64,000 nt of DNA from Polycladospora coralii (GCF_014773435.2 NZ_JACXAG020000005.1:154903-218902), one strand, 5' to 3'; shown: positions 15,252 through 23,146, counted from the first letter of the stretch. Numbers and translations are program-made. The notes: generated by a model not told the origin, from the sequence alone.

Positions 15252-16685
15252 ATGATTGATTCTAATTGGGAAAGAGTAGGCTTGGTTGAAGCGCCGAATG
15301 CGGAATCAGGGAAAAATATTGGCATTGTTATTTTAGATAATATTGTTTCTCATCCTTCTATTAGTCACTTAGAAAACAGAGTTAAGCGAGTAAGAGTAGC
15401 ACATGACTTTTCAATAACATGCTCTAACGTAACTGAAGAACCTTTTAAAACCAATTTAAAAGAACACAAAAAGCATGGTTTAATGATATTAAATCTCTTG
15501 AGCCATAAGCCATTTGACCTTAATGAGAAGTATTACGTAGGACTTGCATCTGCATCTACATTTATTTTTCTACCTACATCATCAGAACCAGAAAAAACGA
15601 AGTTAGGTTTAGAGTGGATACTTGATCAAGATTGGAACATCAGAGTTTTATTAAACTTGAGAGTTCCAGAAGCAGAAGGCTGGATGTCACCAAACGCAGA
15701 CCATCCACACTTTCAAGCGTTAGCTCCCGCCTTAACTAAAGACATTTTAATCGTAAGTGCTGGAGGGAATTCCAAAGCTCATAACAATCTCCACCCTATT
15801 GAATATTTTACAATCTCAGGTTTCAATGACCATGGTTTGCATCAAGTTGAGAACTATGAGCAACATTCCTCTGTCCCATTTGGGATGAACTCAGAAGGCT
15901 ATTATAGACCTGATTTACTCGCTCCATATACATATTTGCCATTGCCAAGTTTATTAGGTCAAAAAAAACTAGACTATTTTGGTGGCACATGCGGTTCAGC
16001 AACATTGATAGCGGGACTGAGTGCTTACTATTTTTCTACTACAGCAGGATTATCTCCAAATGATATCCGTTCAGCATTTATGCAAGCTGGAGTCATTGAC
16101 AATAAGTTTGAGGCTCCCATTGTTAATGGATCAAAGACCTTAAAGTTATTAAGAAAAGGATTTAAAGCTTCTGATGGTCGTCTGCTGACGGATACATTAA
16201 TTAAGGTCACTGATCCTTTTGTGGATATAGATTCTAAGTCTGCTATAAAAAGAGCCCTAGCTCTAACTGTCTTAATTCAAAGAGCGAGACTGTCTAGAGA
16301 TGAGATATGGGAGTATGTAGACGATGATTCACACGAGGTTAAAAAAGTCGCAATTACGGGATTGGAAGCACCTGAAAATGGGATTGAAAGAGAATTATTT
16401 TGGAGCTATACATTTAAGGAGTCGAGCCAATTTGGAGTGAGAGAAGTTTGGGCTTATGCGTTACTCAAGACATCGGTAAAGGCTGAAATTTCTAACTGGA
16501 TTAAATTAATCAAAGTAAACCCTTCGATTGATTTATTAATATGCTTTAGTTTTTTCTTAAAGGAGCATTATCAAAGCTTTCCTGAAATGGAAATAACACC
16601 TGACCCAGCGTCAATTCATCCACTGGTTACCTCTATTATAGATTGGTACAATGATTACGTTCTAAATGAAGCAAAGGACTTGTAA
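15252..16685 (+). CDS. Subtilase-fold protein with Cys nucleophile, in the lasso operon
   Basis: The 477-residue protein starts 12 bp after the cyclase stop and is clearly in the lasso operon. It has the subtilase landmarks Asp29 (VILD), His75 (KHGL), the oxyanion Asn173 (AGGNS) and the Ser-box GGTCGSATLIAGL, where Cys247 replaces the nucleophilic Ser. No signal peptide or prodomain is present, so it should act in the cytoplasm. Residues ~315-470 form a helical region with HEAT-like character (RALALTVLIQ, VKKVAITGLE). The paralogue at 3763 keeps the same Cys and the rest of the set, which argues for function and not decay. Possible roles are a second processing step, lasso turnover or self-protection. 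I know of no described lasso pathway using such a protein. Confidence 0.75.
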   Translation: MIDSNWERVGLVEAPNAESGKNIGIVILDNIVSHPSISHLENRVKRVRVAHDFSITCSNVTEEPFKTNLKEHKKHGLMILNLLSHKPFDLNEKYYVGLASASTFIFLPTSSEPEKTKLGLEWILDQDWNIRVLLNLRVPEAEGWMSPNADHPHFQALAPALTKDILIVSAGGNSKAHNNLHPIEYFTISGFNDHGLHQVENYEQHSSVPFGMNSEGYYRPDLLAPYTYLPLPSLLGQKKLDYFGGTCGSATLIAGLSAYYFSTTAGLSPNDIRSAFMQAGVIDNKFEAPIVNGSKTLKLLRKGFKASDGRLLTDTLIKVTDPFVDIDSKSAIKRALALTVLIQRARLSRDEIWEYVDDDSHEVKKVAITGLEAPENGIERELFWSYTFKESSQFGVREVWAYALLKTSVKAEISNWIKLIKVNPSIDLLICFSFFLKEHYQSFPEMEITPDPASIHPLVTSIIDWYNDYVLNEAKDL

Positions 16686-16800
16686 GTGGATGTTTCAAAA
16701 TAAACTGGAAATGAAAGCGGAGGCATAGTCAGAATACTAATAACTCTAGGTGATTATAAATGAATCTTCAAGATAGATAGCATTAAAGCACATCTTAAGG

Positions 16801-16959
16801 GTGTTCAATGTGATATGGAATAAACTTAAAACGGGTCATACCATACCATCTATTATAAAAGAAATACTTGAAAATTATGATATGACTGAAGCTGAAATTA
16901 GGAAGATTATTAATCCGTTTATCAATGAGTTACGATCGGCAGGGTTAATTTCAAAATGA
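16801..16959 (+). pseudogene. Half-length second RRE (PqqD-like)
   Basis: The frame from GTG at 16801 encodes VFNVIWNKLKTGHTIPSIIK and then EILENYDMTEAEIRK up to NELRSAGLISK, which is the winged-helix half of a PqqD/RRE domain. The upstream beta-hairpin half is missing in this frame; traces appear in another frame (DSIKAHLKG), which suggests a frameshift in a once complete gene. Its TGA overlaps an ATG of the transporter frame (ATGA at 16956), so it may still be translated as a coupling peptide. It could be a vestige of a fused or duplicated B1. Confidence 0.6.
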
Positions 16960-16979
16960 CATGCGAAAAGAGGGTGAAA

Positions 16980-18719
16980 ATGAGCAAAAAGCAATCGAGC
17001 TTGCAGTTGATGGGACTGATGTTGACGCAAAAGAGGATTCTTTTCTTTTCAATTCTAGCTATGTTTGTGTCTGTACTGATTCAGCTGGTGATACCACTTA
17101 TCATGAAATACATCGTTGACCAAGTCATACCAAGGCAAGACTTTTTTGTATTTGGAGGCGCTGTGATTGCCTTGATTTTGCTTCCGATTGTAGCTAGTTT
17201 ATTTGCCATGATGGGAAACCGGATTAATCATCGAATTGGTGCACATGTGACGGATACAGTACGATTACAGTTATTTGATAAGTTTTTACGATTGTCACCA
17301 GCCCAGTATCATAATCTGAATTCTGGCGTTATGAATCAAGTAATAGGAGCTGCTGGTGAAATCGGGGATTTGTATATGACACAAATTGTCATTCCTTTCA
17401 TATTTCAAGCGATTATGGTTGTGGGTATGATTTCATTTATGCTTTATTTAAATGTCGAGCTTACACTCATCTCTCTCTTCTTTCTTCCGTTTGTGGTGAT
17501 TACCAGCTTGATGCTTGGAAAGAAGGCAAAGGGATTAGCAAGTGATGTAATGAAAATGCAAACCGAACTGTCTTCTTATGCCATCGAGTTTTTTAGTGGT
17601 CTAAAATCAACACAGCTTTTTCAACAAGAAGATCAGGAGAGAGCCTACCAATCTGCTTGGATTAAACAGTATCGAAAAAAGCGTAATCATACATTTGTAG
17701 TAGGTCAATTTGCTGAAATTATGGGGCATGTGATTAAGTCACTAGGATTTGGAGTAGTATTTGCTTATGGAGCATGGCAGATTTTTGAGGGGAGATTAAC
17801 AATCGGGTCACTTCTGGTCTTTATTGTTTATCATCCACAATTATATGCGATGATCGAGAAAATGCAGTTTGCATATTTGAAAACGGTAGAGACATGGCCG
17901 AAAACAAAGTTGGTTAGGGATATTTTAGATATGGAGGTAGATAGGACAGCGGGAAATTTAATATTTGCAGAAACCAATGAGCCAGTGCTTTCTTTTCAGA
18001 ATGTATCCTTTGCATATGAGGAAAATCGGGGGCAGTTAAGTCGTGTTACTTTCACGATAGATAAAGGGGAGTTCATCGGCATTGTAGGGGAATCGGGAAG
18101 TGGGAAATCTACACTTTTCGAACTTATTCTTCGATTTTATGAACCGAGTAGCGGGCGAATTTTGCTTTATGGAAATGATCTGTCATCCTATTCCAGTCAA
18201 GAAATTCGGTGTGGAATAACGATTGTCACCCAAGAACCCTTTATCTGGAATCGATCGATCCGTGATAACTTAAGATATGTGAAACCGGAAGTAACTGATC
18301 AAGAATTGATACATGCTTGTCAAATTGCTCAATTATCTGATTTCTTGACACGATTACCATATGGATTGGATACGATTTTGGGTGAGAAAGGTGTTAAGTT
18401 ATCAGGGGGAGAGAAACAACGAATAGGAATTGCTAGAGCCATTTTACGTGACCCAACGATTTTGCTAATGGATGAACCGACATCGGCATTAGATGCTAAA
18501 ACGGAAGCATTGTTTCAAGAGCAACTGAAGCAAACTTTTCATGGTAAAACCATACTGGTCATTGCACACCGCCTTGCCACAGTAAAAGATGCTGATCGGA
18601 TAATCGTTGTCAAAGATGGGAGAATCGATGATATCGGGAGTCATCAAGAATTGATGAGGCGTGGTGGAGAATACAGCCAGCTTTACAATGAGCAATTTGG
18701 AGAAAAAGAAGCGCCCTAA
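16980..18719 (+). CDS. Lasso peptide ABC exporter (D)
   Basis: This is a half-size ABC exporter with an N-terminal six-helix membrane domain (about 1-320) and a C-terminal ATPase. Visible motifs are Walker A GESGSGKST, the signature LSGGEKQR, Walker B ILLMDEPTSALD and the His switch VIAHRL. It should export the mature lasso peptide and give immunity. The frame is open from 16956 (ATGA overlap with the RRE fragment); the ATG at 16980 with AGGGTG upstream is the likelier start. No C39 peptidase domain is present, as expected when B2 removes the leader. Confidence 0.9.
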   Translation: MSKKQSSLQLMGLMLTQKRILFFSILAMFVSVLIQLVIPLIMKYIVDQVIPRQDFFVFGGAVIALILLPIVASLFAMMGNRINHRIGAHVTDTVRLQLFDKFLRLSPAQYHNLNSGVMNQVIGAAGEIGDLYMTQIVIPFIFQAIMVVGMISFMLYLNVELTLISLFFLPFVVITSLMLGKKAKGLASDVMKMQTELSSYAIEFFSGLKSTQLFQQEDQERAYQSAWIKQYRKKRNHTFVVGQFAEIMGHVIKSLGFGVVFAYGAWQIFEGRLTIGSLLVFIVYHPQLYAMIEKMQFAYLKTVETWPKTKLVRDILDMEVDRTAGNLIFAETNEPVLSFQNVSFAYEENRGQLSRVTFTIDKGEFIGIVGESGSGKSTLFELILRFYEPSSGRILLYGNDLSSYSSQEIRCGITIVTQEPFIWNRSIRDNLRYVKPEVTDQELIHACQIAQLSDFLTRLPYGLDTILGEKGVKLSGGEKQRIGIARAILRDPTILLMDEPTSALDAKTEALFQEQLKQTFHGKTILVIAHRLATVKDADRIIVVKDGRIDDIGSHQELMRRGGEYSQLYNEQFGEKEAP

Positions 18720-18746
18720 GTGTGTTGATAGATATTGAGGAGAGTC

Positions 18747-18778
18747 GACACCCTTCACTTTTTGTGAGGGGTTTTTGG
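18747..18778 (+). terminator. Terminator of the lasso operon
   Basis: CCCTTCAC and GTGAGGGG pair with one wobble around a T-rich loop and are followed by TTTTT. Confidence 0.65.
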
Positions 18779-18900
18779 TGTGTAAGAGGGGCTATTGTGT
18801 GGAAAGGCATTATAATCACCCATATGCTCCATACGTTACAATTGCTTAATGGAAAAGTTCTATTGCGTGAATGGAACACAAATGGGTGATTTACTATATT

Positions 18901-18954
18901 CTAGCTTTCTGGGGGATCACCAGCTACAAATGAGCGAACATTATTTCTCTTCAA
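18901..18954 (-). CDS. Candidate signalling peptide, copy 2 (17 residues)
   Basis: A TTG-started frame encodes MKRNNVRSFVAGDPPES. AAGGAGGTG lies six bases before the TTG, an ideal ribosome site, and the only other codon between the upstream in-frame stop and this TTG is AGA. It differs from copy 1 at 19106-19159 at three positions (Leu/Ser, Gly/Ala, Thr/Ser), while MKRNNVR, FV and GDPPE are conserved. It follows a scrap of the same regulator 3' end. A TTGTTA / TACAAT pair on the minus strand near 19060-19033 could be its own promoter. Peptides placed like this are ligands of Rap/PlcR/NprR-type receptors, but no export signal is obvious here. Confidence 0.5.
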   Translation of the reverse strand: MKRNNVRSFVAGDPPES

Positions 18955-19009
18955 TCTTTACACCTCCTTCCGAGTTGTGTAGTAGGGTTACAAGGCGCAT
19001 GTGTATCTT
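18941..19009 (-). pseudogene. Residual 3' end of a duplicated HTH-TPR regulator
   Basis: About 22 codons (KIHMRLVTLLHNSEGGVKIE and a short tail, then stop) match the last codons of the regulator at 19146 (HKHLVSLMHDLEGGVKIE). The rest of this second regulator copy is gone, but its 3' end, which holds the ribosome site of peptide copy 2, is kept. Confidence 0.7.
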
Positions 19010-19105
19010 TTAAGTTTACAATCACTTCATTTATTCAAATTGTATAAACCAATTAAACACTAACAATCATACATTAATGTAGGAGCATTGGCGATATAAT
19101 AGACT

Positions 19106-19159
19106 TTAAGTTTCTGGAGGATCACCACCTACAAATAAGCGAACATTATTTCTCTTCAA
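19106..19159 (-). CDS. Candidate signalling peptide, copy 1 (17 residues)
   Basis: A TTG-started frame encodes MKRNNVRLFVGGDPPET. It overlaps the last 14 bases of the HTH-TPR regulator in another frame, and GAAGGGGGTG inside the regulator's last codons forms its ribosome site. Overlap of a receptor gene with its peptide gene is the arrangement of Rap-Phr, PlcR-PapR and NprR-NprX systems. The conserved FV-GDPPE tail is the likely active part. A second copy lies 205 bp further on. The product is too short for any domain search, so the call rests on placement, ribosome site and duplication. Confidence 0.55.
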   Translation of the reverse strand: MKRNNVRLFVGGDPPET

Positions 19160-20501
19160 TCTTTACACCCCCTTCCAAGTCATGCATGAGGGATACTAGG
19201 TGCTTGTGCATATTTTGTAGGTATTTCTTATGTATCCCTGTATGGTCCATCTGCTCAATACAATAGCATATTTTCCAGGTTAAATCACGCTCTTGAATGG
19301 TCATCTTACGTGTTTTTATTGTTTCTAATGCAGTTTGATAATGGGAGAGTGCATTGTCCAAATCCAATTTATAGACATAGCAATCAGCTAGGGCGATATG
19401 CGTTTGAATTAAGCGGGTCTCATCTTTACGTCTACTTCCATATTTAACGGCTACTTTAAGCTGTTTGATCGCTTCACTTATATGGTCATTTCGAAGTTTG
19501 ATTCGTCCTAATTCTGTGTAGGCATCGATTAAAAGGCTTGAATTTGTAATCGCTTCCCTCATCTCTAGGGCGGAATTAATTGCAATCATGGCATCCGAAT
19601 ACTGCCCAAGATAATCATAAATTTGACCTGCTGAAATCCATAGTTCAAACGCACGATCGGTAAGTTCGTTCCGCCTGGCCTTTTCGATTCCTTCTAATAC
19701 AAAATCAATCGCTTCATTGTGTAAATTCATTTTAATTAGTAAGGACGCACGCTTATCATACATATTGACAATAAGTCGCATATCGTCGATTTGGTCCATG
19801 TATTGCCAGACTTCGACAAGTGTTTTTAGTGCCTCACCATGACGTTCCAATTTTTCGAGACAGAATACCTTCAGTATAGGCAGGTTATACTGTGTAAACT
19901 CTCTTCCATCATTCTTAACAAAGGCATTAGTCCCCATTTCAATCTGAGTTAGTGCCTGTTCATATTCATTTTCATAAAAATAGGACCTTCCTAATTCGTA
20001 ATACGTAGATGATTCAATATTGTAATAATTCCAATCCGGATTGAGTCCAATGGCTCGGATGGCTTGTTGCAATGCGGTTTTGGCTTTGAACCAGCTTTGT
20101 AGTCGGATGAGACATTTGCCCCGTATATATTGTGCAGTTGGAAAGAGGGGATCGGTTTTGGAAAGGGAAAGCTCGTCCAACATTTTTAGTCCTTTTTTGG
20201 CCCCACTTTTGGCGTGGACAATGATGCTTTCAATTGCCCGTAGTTTAGCCTGTTTGAGTTCGAACTCCGTATCAATCTTTTGAATGGATTCAAACATTTT
20301 CTCCATATCGATGTTTAGTTTCTGACAGTAGGTTTCAATAGATGCTTGACTAACGGTAACGACACCTCGTTCTATATTGCTGATGGTAGCGGCAGATAGT
20401 CCTTTCTCCATCAGGCTTCCAATCTTGTAGCCTTTTTCTCCCCGGATCGCACGAATGTATTTTCCCATTTCCACCCGATCTAAGTGGTCGAATGCCGACA
20501 T
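19146..20501 (-). CDS. HTH-TPR regulator, Rap/PlcR/NprR-like peptide receptor
   Basis: The ~451-residue protein has an N-terminal Xre helix-turn-helix (about 10-65, KIGSLMEKGLSAATISNIERG) and then a long array of TPR helices to the C-terminus (for example YYELGRSYFYENEYEQALTQIE and IYDYLGQYSDAMIAINSALEM). This is the RRNPP quorum-sensing receptor architecture, where a short imported peptide bound in the TPR groove changes DNA binding. The start at 20501 has GAGGTG upstream; a GTG at 20519 is also open. Two tandem 17-residue peptide genes overlap or follow its 3' end. It is divergent from the operon at 20763 and 0.4 kb from the lasso exporter. Confidence 0.82.
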   Translation of the reverse strand: MSAFDHLDRVEMGKYIRAIRGEKGYKIGSLMEKGLSAATISNIERGVVTVSQASIETYCQKLNIDMEKMFESIQKIDTEFELKQAKLRAIESIIVHAKSGAKKGLKMLDELSLSKTDPLFPTAQYIRGKCLIRLQSWFKAKTALQQAIRAIGLNPDWNYYNIESSTYYELGRSYFYENEYEQALTQIEMGTNAFVKNDGREFTQYNLPILKVFCLEKLERHGEALKTLVEVWQYMDQIDDMRLIVNMYDKRASLLIKMNLHNEAIDFVLEGIEKARRNELTDRAFELWISAGQIYDYLGQYSDAMIAINSALEMREAITNSSLLIDAYTELGRIKLRNDHISEAIKQLKVAVKYGSRRKDETRLIQTHIALADCYVYKLDLDNALSHYQTALETIKTRKMTIQERDLTWKICYCIEQMDHTGIHKKYLQNMHKHLVSLMHDLEGGVKIEEK

Positions 20502-20639
20502 GAATATCACCTCGATCACAGTATATAATAAATATTCATTATTTTCATATGTTGTTTTGGAGTAAATTTGACCACTTCACTGAAAAACATTCGATTCAGA
20601 TGAAATATCACCAGAAAGGAGTAAGTGGATTCAAAATCG

Positions 20640-20715
20640 CATAGAAAAACACCGAAATAGGCCCATTTATCGTAAAAATATAAATATTGTACATCTAATT
20701 GATGCAACATACAAT
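20640..20715 (+). promoter_or_regulatory. Promoter of the three-gene operon, twin of the lasso promoter
   Basis: TTGTAC (20687-20692) and TACAAT (20710-20715) are spaced by 17 bp. The upstream block TTATCGTAAAAATATAA (from 20667) is identical to that before the lasso promoter at 11464 and sits at the same distance from both hexamers. A further AAAAACAC upstream and CTACTAAAT downstream are also shared. It lies in the intergenic region of the divergent HTH-TPR regulator. Confidence 0.75.
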
Positions 20716-20762
20716 GACTTCAAGAGCACATCACTACTAAATTTAAGGAAATGAGGTGGTGT

Positions 20763-20924
20763 ATGATGACCGAAAAGGTGGAGTTTACAGATGTTTATCC
20801 TGTGGTGACGCTATACTTTCCCAATCACGAGCAAGTAAGCATCCCTTTCTTAGCATGTATGGTGGTAGAGATTGAGGAAGGAAGGCATATCATTGCGGGG
20901 AAAGTGTATGATATTTTTGCTTAA
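20763..20924 (+). CDS. Small unknown protein, first gene of three-gene operon
   Basis: A 53-residue frame (MMTEKVEFTDVYPVVTLYFP ... GKVYDIFA) starts at ATG behind GAGGTGG, about 50 bp after the promoter. It looks like a compact beta-rich domain, with no signal peptide, and is not a family I recognise. It is followed after 17 bp by an 80-residue gene. Codon use and ribosome sites support expression. Confidence 0.6.
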   Translation: MMTEKVEFTDVYPVVTLYFPNHEQVSIPFLACMVVEIEEGRHIIAGKVYDIFA

Positions 20925-20941
20925 ACAAGAGGTGATTACAC

Positions 20942-21184
20942 ATGGAGATTAAGTTTTGGTATGACCAGTACGAGCAGAAATTAGTCGTGTGTCATCTGAA
21001 GACGGGGAATTACAAGGAGATTACTAAACAAGCGAAAATGGATACATTTCTACGCGCGCATGCGATTACATTAGAAGAATGTCAGTATCCAGTAGAAACA
21101 ATGGATTGTATAGGTTTATTTCAGAAAAAAAGCACATTTCAGATGATAAAAGAGTGGATGACCCATAAAAATAGGAGTGAATAA
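20942..21184 (+). CDS. Small unknown protein, second gene of three-gene operon
   Basis: Eighty residues (MEIKFWYDQYEQKLVVCHLK...). An AAGAGGTGA site precedes the ATG. The stop lies two bases before the GTG start of the next gene. No domain was recognised; the sequence is soluble, and the N-terminal half looks like a beta hairpin. It probably acts with the flanking genes. Confidence 0.6.
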   Translation: MEIKFWYDQYEQKLVVCHLKTGNYKEITKQAKMDTFLRAHAITLEECQYPVETMDCIGLFQKKSTFQMIKEWMTHKNRSE

Positions 21185-21186
21185 AG

Positions 21187-21879
21187 GTGTTAGAGATCGG
21201 CAGAGAAGCATTGCATCAGCTGTATGTGGTAGAAGAGCAAAGTATACGCGCTTGTGCTAGTAAGTTGTATTGCCAGCCCAGTAAGGTGAGAAAATATTTG
21301 GAACTGAATCAAATTCCTATCCAAAAGAAAAAAGGGGGGCGAGTGAGGGTAGAAGAGCGGCTCAAAGCAGAACTGCACATGGATGATACCCAGTTCAAAG
21401 AATACCTGCTGCATCTACGCTTTTTTCAAATGCTTACTTATGCGCAGCTCGCAAAGCGATTTAAGTGCTCATCTGCTTCTGCCCAGATGGTGTATAAGCG
21501 ATATGGGATTGAGACGAAGCAGCGATATAATCGGCTCCTAACGGAATCGCGGTTGTACGAGCTATATGTACTGAAAAACAAGACGATTATCGAATGTGCG
21601 GATATCCTGGATTGCTCACATACATTAGTCCGCTATTACCTGCTGAAGTACAAGATCCCCTCACGATCAGCAGGTGCCAAGCGAATCGAAGTACATATCA
21701 AGAGTCGCTTAGGCATGAGTGACCTCCAGTTACGCCAATACCTGACGGAGTTGGCAAAGACTTATACCATGGATGAGCTAGTGCACCAATTAGCGCATAG
21801 TAAAAGCAGTATCCGATTGATGTACAAGCGCTTGGGGATCAAGAAGAATTGGAAAAAAAAGAAGACCTCAAAAGAGTAG
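21187..21879 (+). CDS. Repeated helix-turn-helix protein
   Basis: The 230-residue protein contains repeated helix-turn-helix units: LYVVEEQSIRACASKLYCQP with VRKYL, QMLTYAQLAKRFKCSSASAQ, LYVLKNKTIIECADILDCSH with LVRYY, and KTYTMDELVHQLAHSKSSIR. Two alternate with VEERLKAELHMDDTQFKEYL and VHIKSRLGMSDLQLRQYL linkers, so the protein is an internal duplication of a ~110-residue module. It starts at GTG with AGGAG upstream. It is highly basic and should bind DNA, perhaps a long composite site. The family is unknown to me. It closes the operon that shares the lasso promoter architecture. Confidence 0.6.
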   Translation: MLEIGREALHQLYVVEEQSIRACASKLYCQPSKVRKYLELNQIPIQKKKGGRVRVEERLKAELHMDDTQFKEYLLHLRFFQMLTYAQLAKRFKCSSASAQMVYKRYGIETKQRYNRLLTESRLYELYVLKNKTIIECADILDCSHTLVRYYLLKYKIPSRSAGAKRIEVHIKSRLGMSDLQLRQYLTELAKTYTMDELVHQLAHSKSSIRLMYKRLGIKKNWKKKKTSKE

Positions 21880-21984
21880 TGGATGCCGTAAGCTGTACAT
21901 ATAGGCATGAAAATTGCCACCTATTTCATTTTTTTGATTACGCATGTTTTTACAAACGAGTATTTGCTCTCCTCATCTTAAAAT

Positions 21985-22016
21985 GAATCAGGTGGAGTAA
22001 CGTCTCCACCTGATTC
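21985..22016. terminator. Convergent hairpin terminator
   Basis: A 13-bp perfect stem (GAATCAGGTGGAG / CTCCACCTGATTC) lies between the HTH operon (+) and the oxidoreductase (-). T runs are weak on both sides. A similar CAGGTGG hairpin occurs at 47037-47064. Confidence 0.6.
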
Positions 22017-22023
22017 AACGCGT

Positions 22024-22998
22024 CTAAACCATAGTTATGACTACCTTTCCGCGCGCGCGCCCCGTTTCAAGATAGCGAATGGCATCTGCAGTTTGACTTA
22101 AGGGATAACGTTTATCAATCACAGGGGTAACTTTGCCAGCTTCAACAAGCTCTTTTATAAATTGAAGGTCTTCTTTGTTCATACTCGCCATCATCATGCC
22201 TATTTTCTTATGACTTGTTCGTGAAATCCATTTTCCCATCCACATGACTTGAAAGGCCAGAAACAGATTTGTAATGCCAACTACTGTACAAATTCCATGA
22301 GGTCGCAATGACCTTGCTAAGTCTAATACGGAACGATTTCCAACTGCATCGTAGATCAAATCATATTGCACGCCTGTTCGAGTAAAATCCTCCTTTGTAT
22401 AATCAATGACATGTTTAGCGCCAATTGAGCTTACAAGCTCTAGGTTTTGCGTACTACACACCCCCGTCACCTCTGCTCCAAATGCTTTTGCAATTTGTAC
22501 AGCGAACGTGCCTACCCCACCAGATGCTCCATTCACCAAGACTTTTTGTCCAGCTTGAATTTGTCCTTCATGACGAAGTCCTTGTAAGGCAGTCAAGGCA
22601 GCGACGGGAACGGCTGCTGATTCTATAAAAGACAAGTTGCTTGGTTTTAAAACTAATGCATGCTCAGGCACAGTCACATATTCAGCAAATCCTCCCGATC
22701 CTACCTCACATATATCTCCAAACACGCCATCCCCTGGTTTAAACTGTGTGACGTTTTTTCCTACTGCGATCACACGTCCTGCTATATCTGCACCTGGTCG
22801 TGTGTTTTTTGGTTTGAAAAGCCCGTTTCCTAGACGCGTAATAAAAGGGTCAGCTCTCATCTTGTGCCAATCAAGTGGATTGGCAGAAGCGACATACACT
22901 TGCACCAGTACTTCTTCTTCATTTGGAATCGGTTGTTCCACATCTTTTAACTGCAAAACATCGGGTGAACCGTATTTCGTATACACAATAGCTTTCAT
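22024..22998 (-). CDS. Zinc-free MDR alcohol dehydrogenase / quinone oxidoreductase family
   Basis: The 324-residue protein is a medium-chain dehydrogenase: GroES-like domain at the N-terminus (SANPLDWHKMRADPF..RPGADIAGRVIAVGKNV) and a Rossmann fold with VLVNGASGGVGTFAVQIAKAFG. It lacks the Cys/His zinc ligands and belongs to the QOR-like group, which reduces enones or quinones with NADPH. It is divergent from a TetR regulator, with two operator-like palindromes between them, so it is probably induced by a toxic electrophile sensed by that regulator. Confidence 0.88.
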   Translation of the reverse strand: MKAIVYTKYGSPDVLQLKDVEQPIPNEEEVLVQVYVASANPLDWHKMRADPFITRLGNGLFKPKNTRPGADIAGRVIAVGKNVTQFKPGDGVFGDICEVGSGGFAEYVTVPEHALVLKPSNLSFIESAAVPVAALTALQGLRHEGQIQAGQKVLVNGASGGVGTFAVQIAKAFGAEVTGVCSTQNLELVSSIGAKHVIDYTKEDFTRTGVQYDLIYDAVGNRSVLDLARSLRPHGICTVVGITNLFLAFQVMWMGKWISRTSHKKIGMMMASMNKEDLQFIKELVEAGKVTPVIDKRYPLSQTADAIRYLETGRARGKVVITMV

Positions 22999-23059
22999 AG
23001 CGTTCTCCCTTTATGAATGACATAATGTTTTGGAGACTTGAACTTAACCTGCTCTAATG

Positions 23060-23118
23060 TATACTATACAGTGTAGTATAAAAATGTTCAATATATTTAC
23101 ACTATACTGTATAGTATA
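23060..23118. promoter_or_regulatory. Twin TetR-type operators between MDR gene and tetR
   Basis: Two near-palindromic 21-bp sites, at 23060-23080 and 23098-23118, share the consensus TATACTAYACWGTRTAGTATA with the halves in opposite order. They are 17 bp apart and occupy most of the divergent promoter region, so one regulator would control both genes. Confidence 0.85.
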
Positions 23119-23146
23119 TTAAAATAAAGAAAAGTGAGCTGATGCT

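Noticed and set aside
18814..18891. AATCACCCAT / ATGGGTGATT inverted repeat downstream of peptide copy 2
   Set aside because: The arms are far apart (about 58 bp) and short; I could not assign a function or a mobile element.
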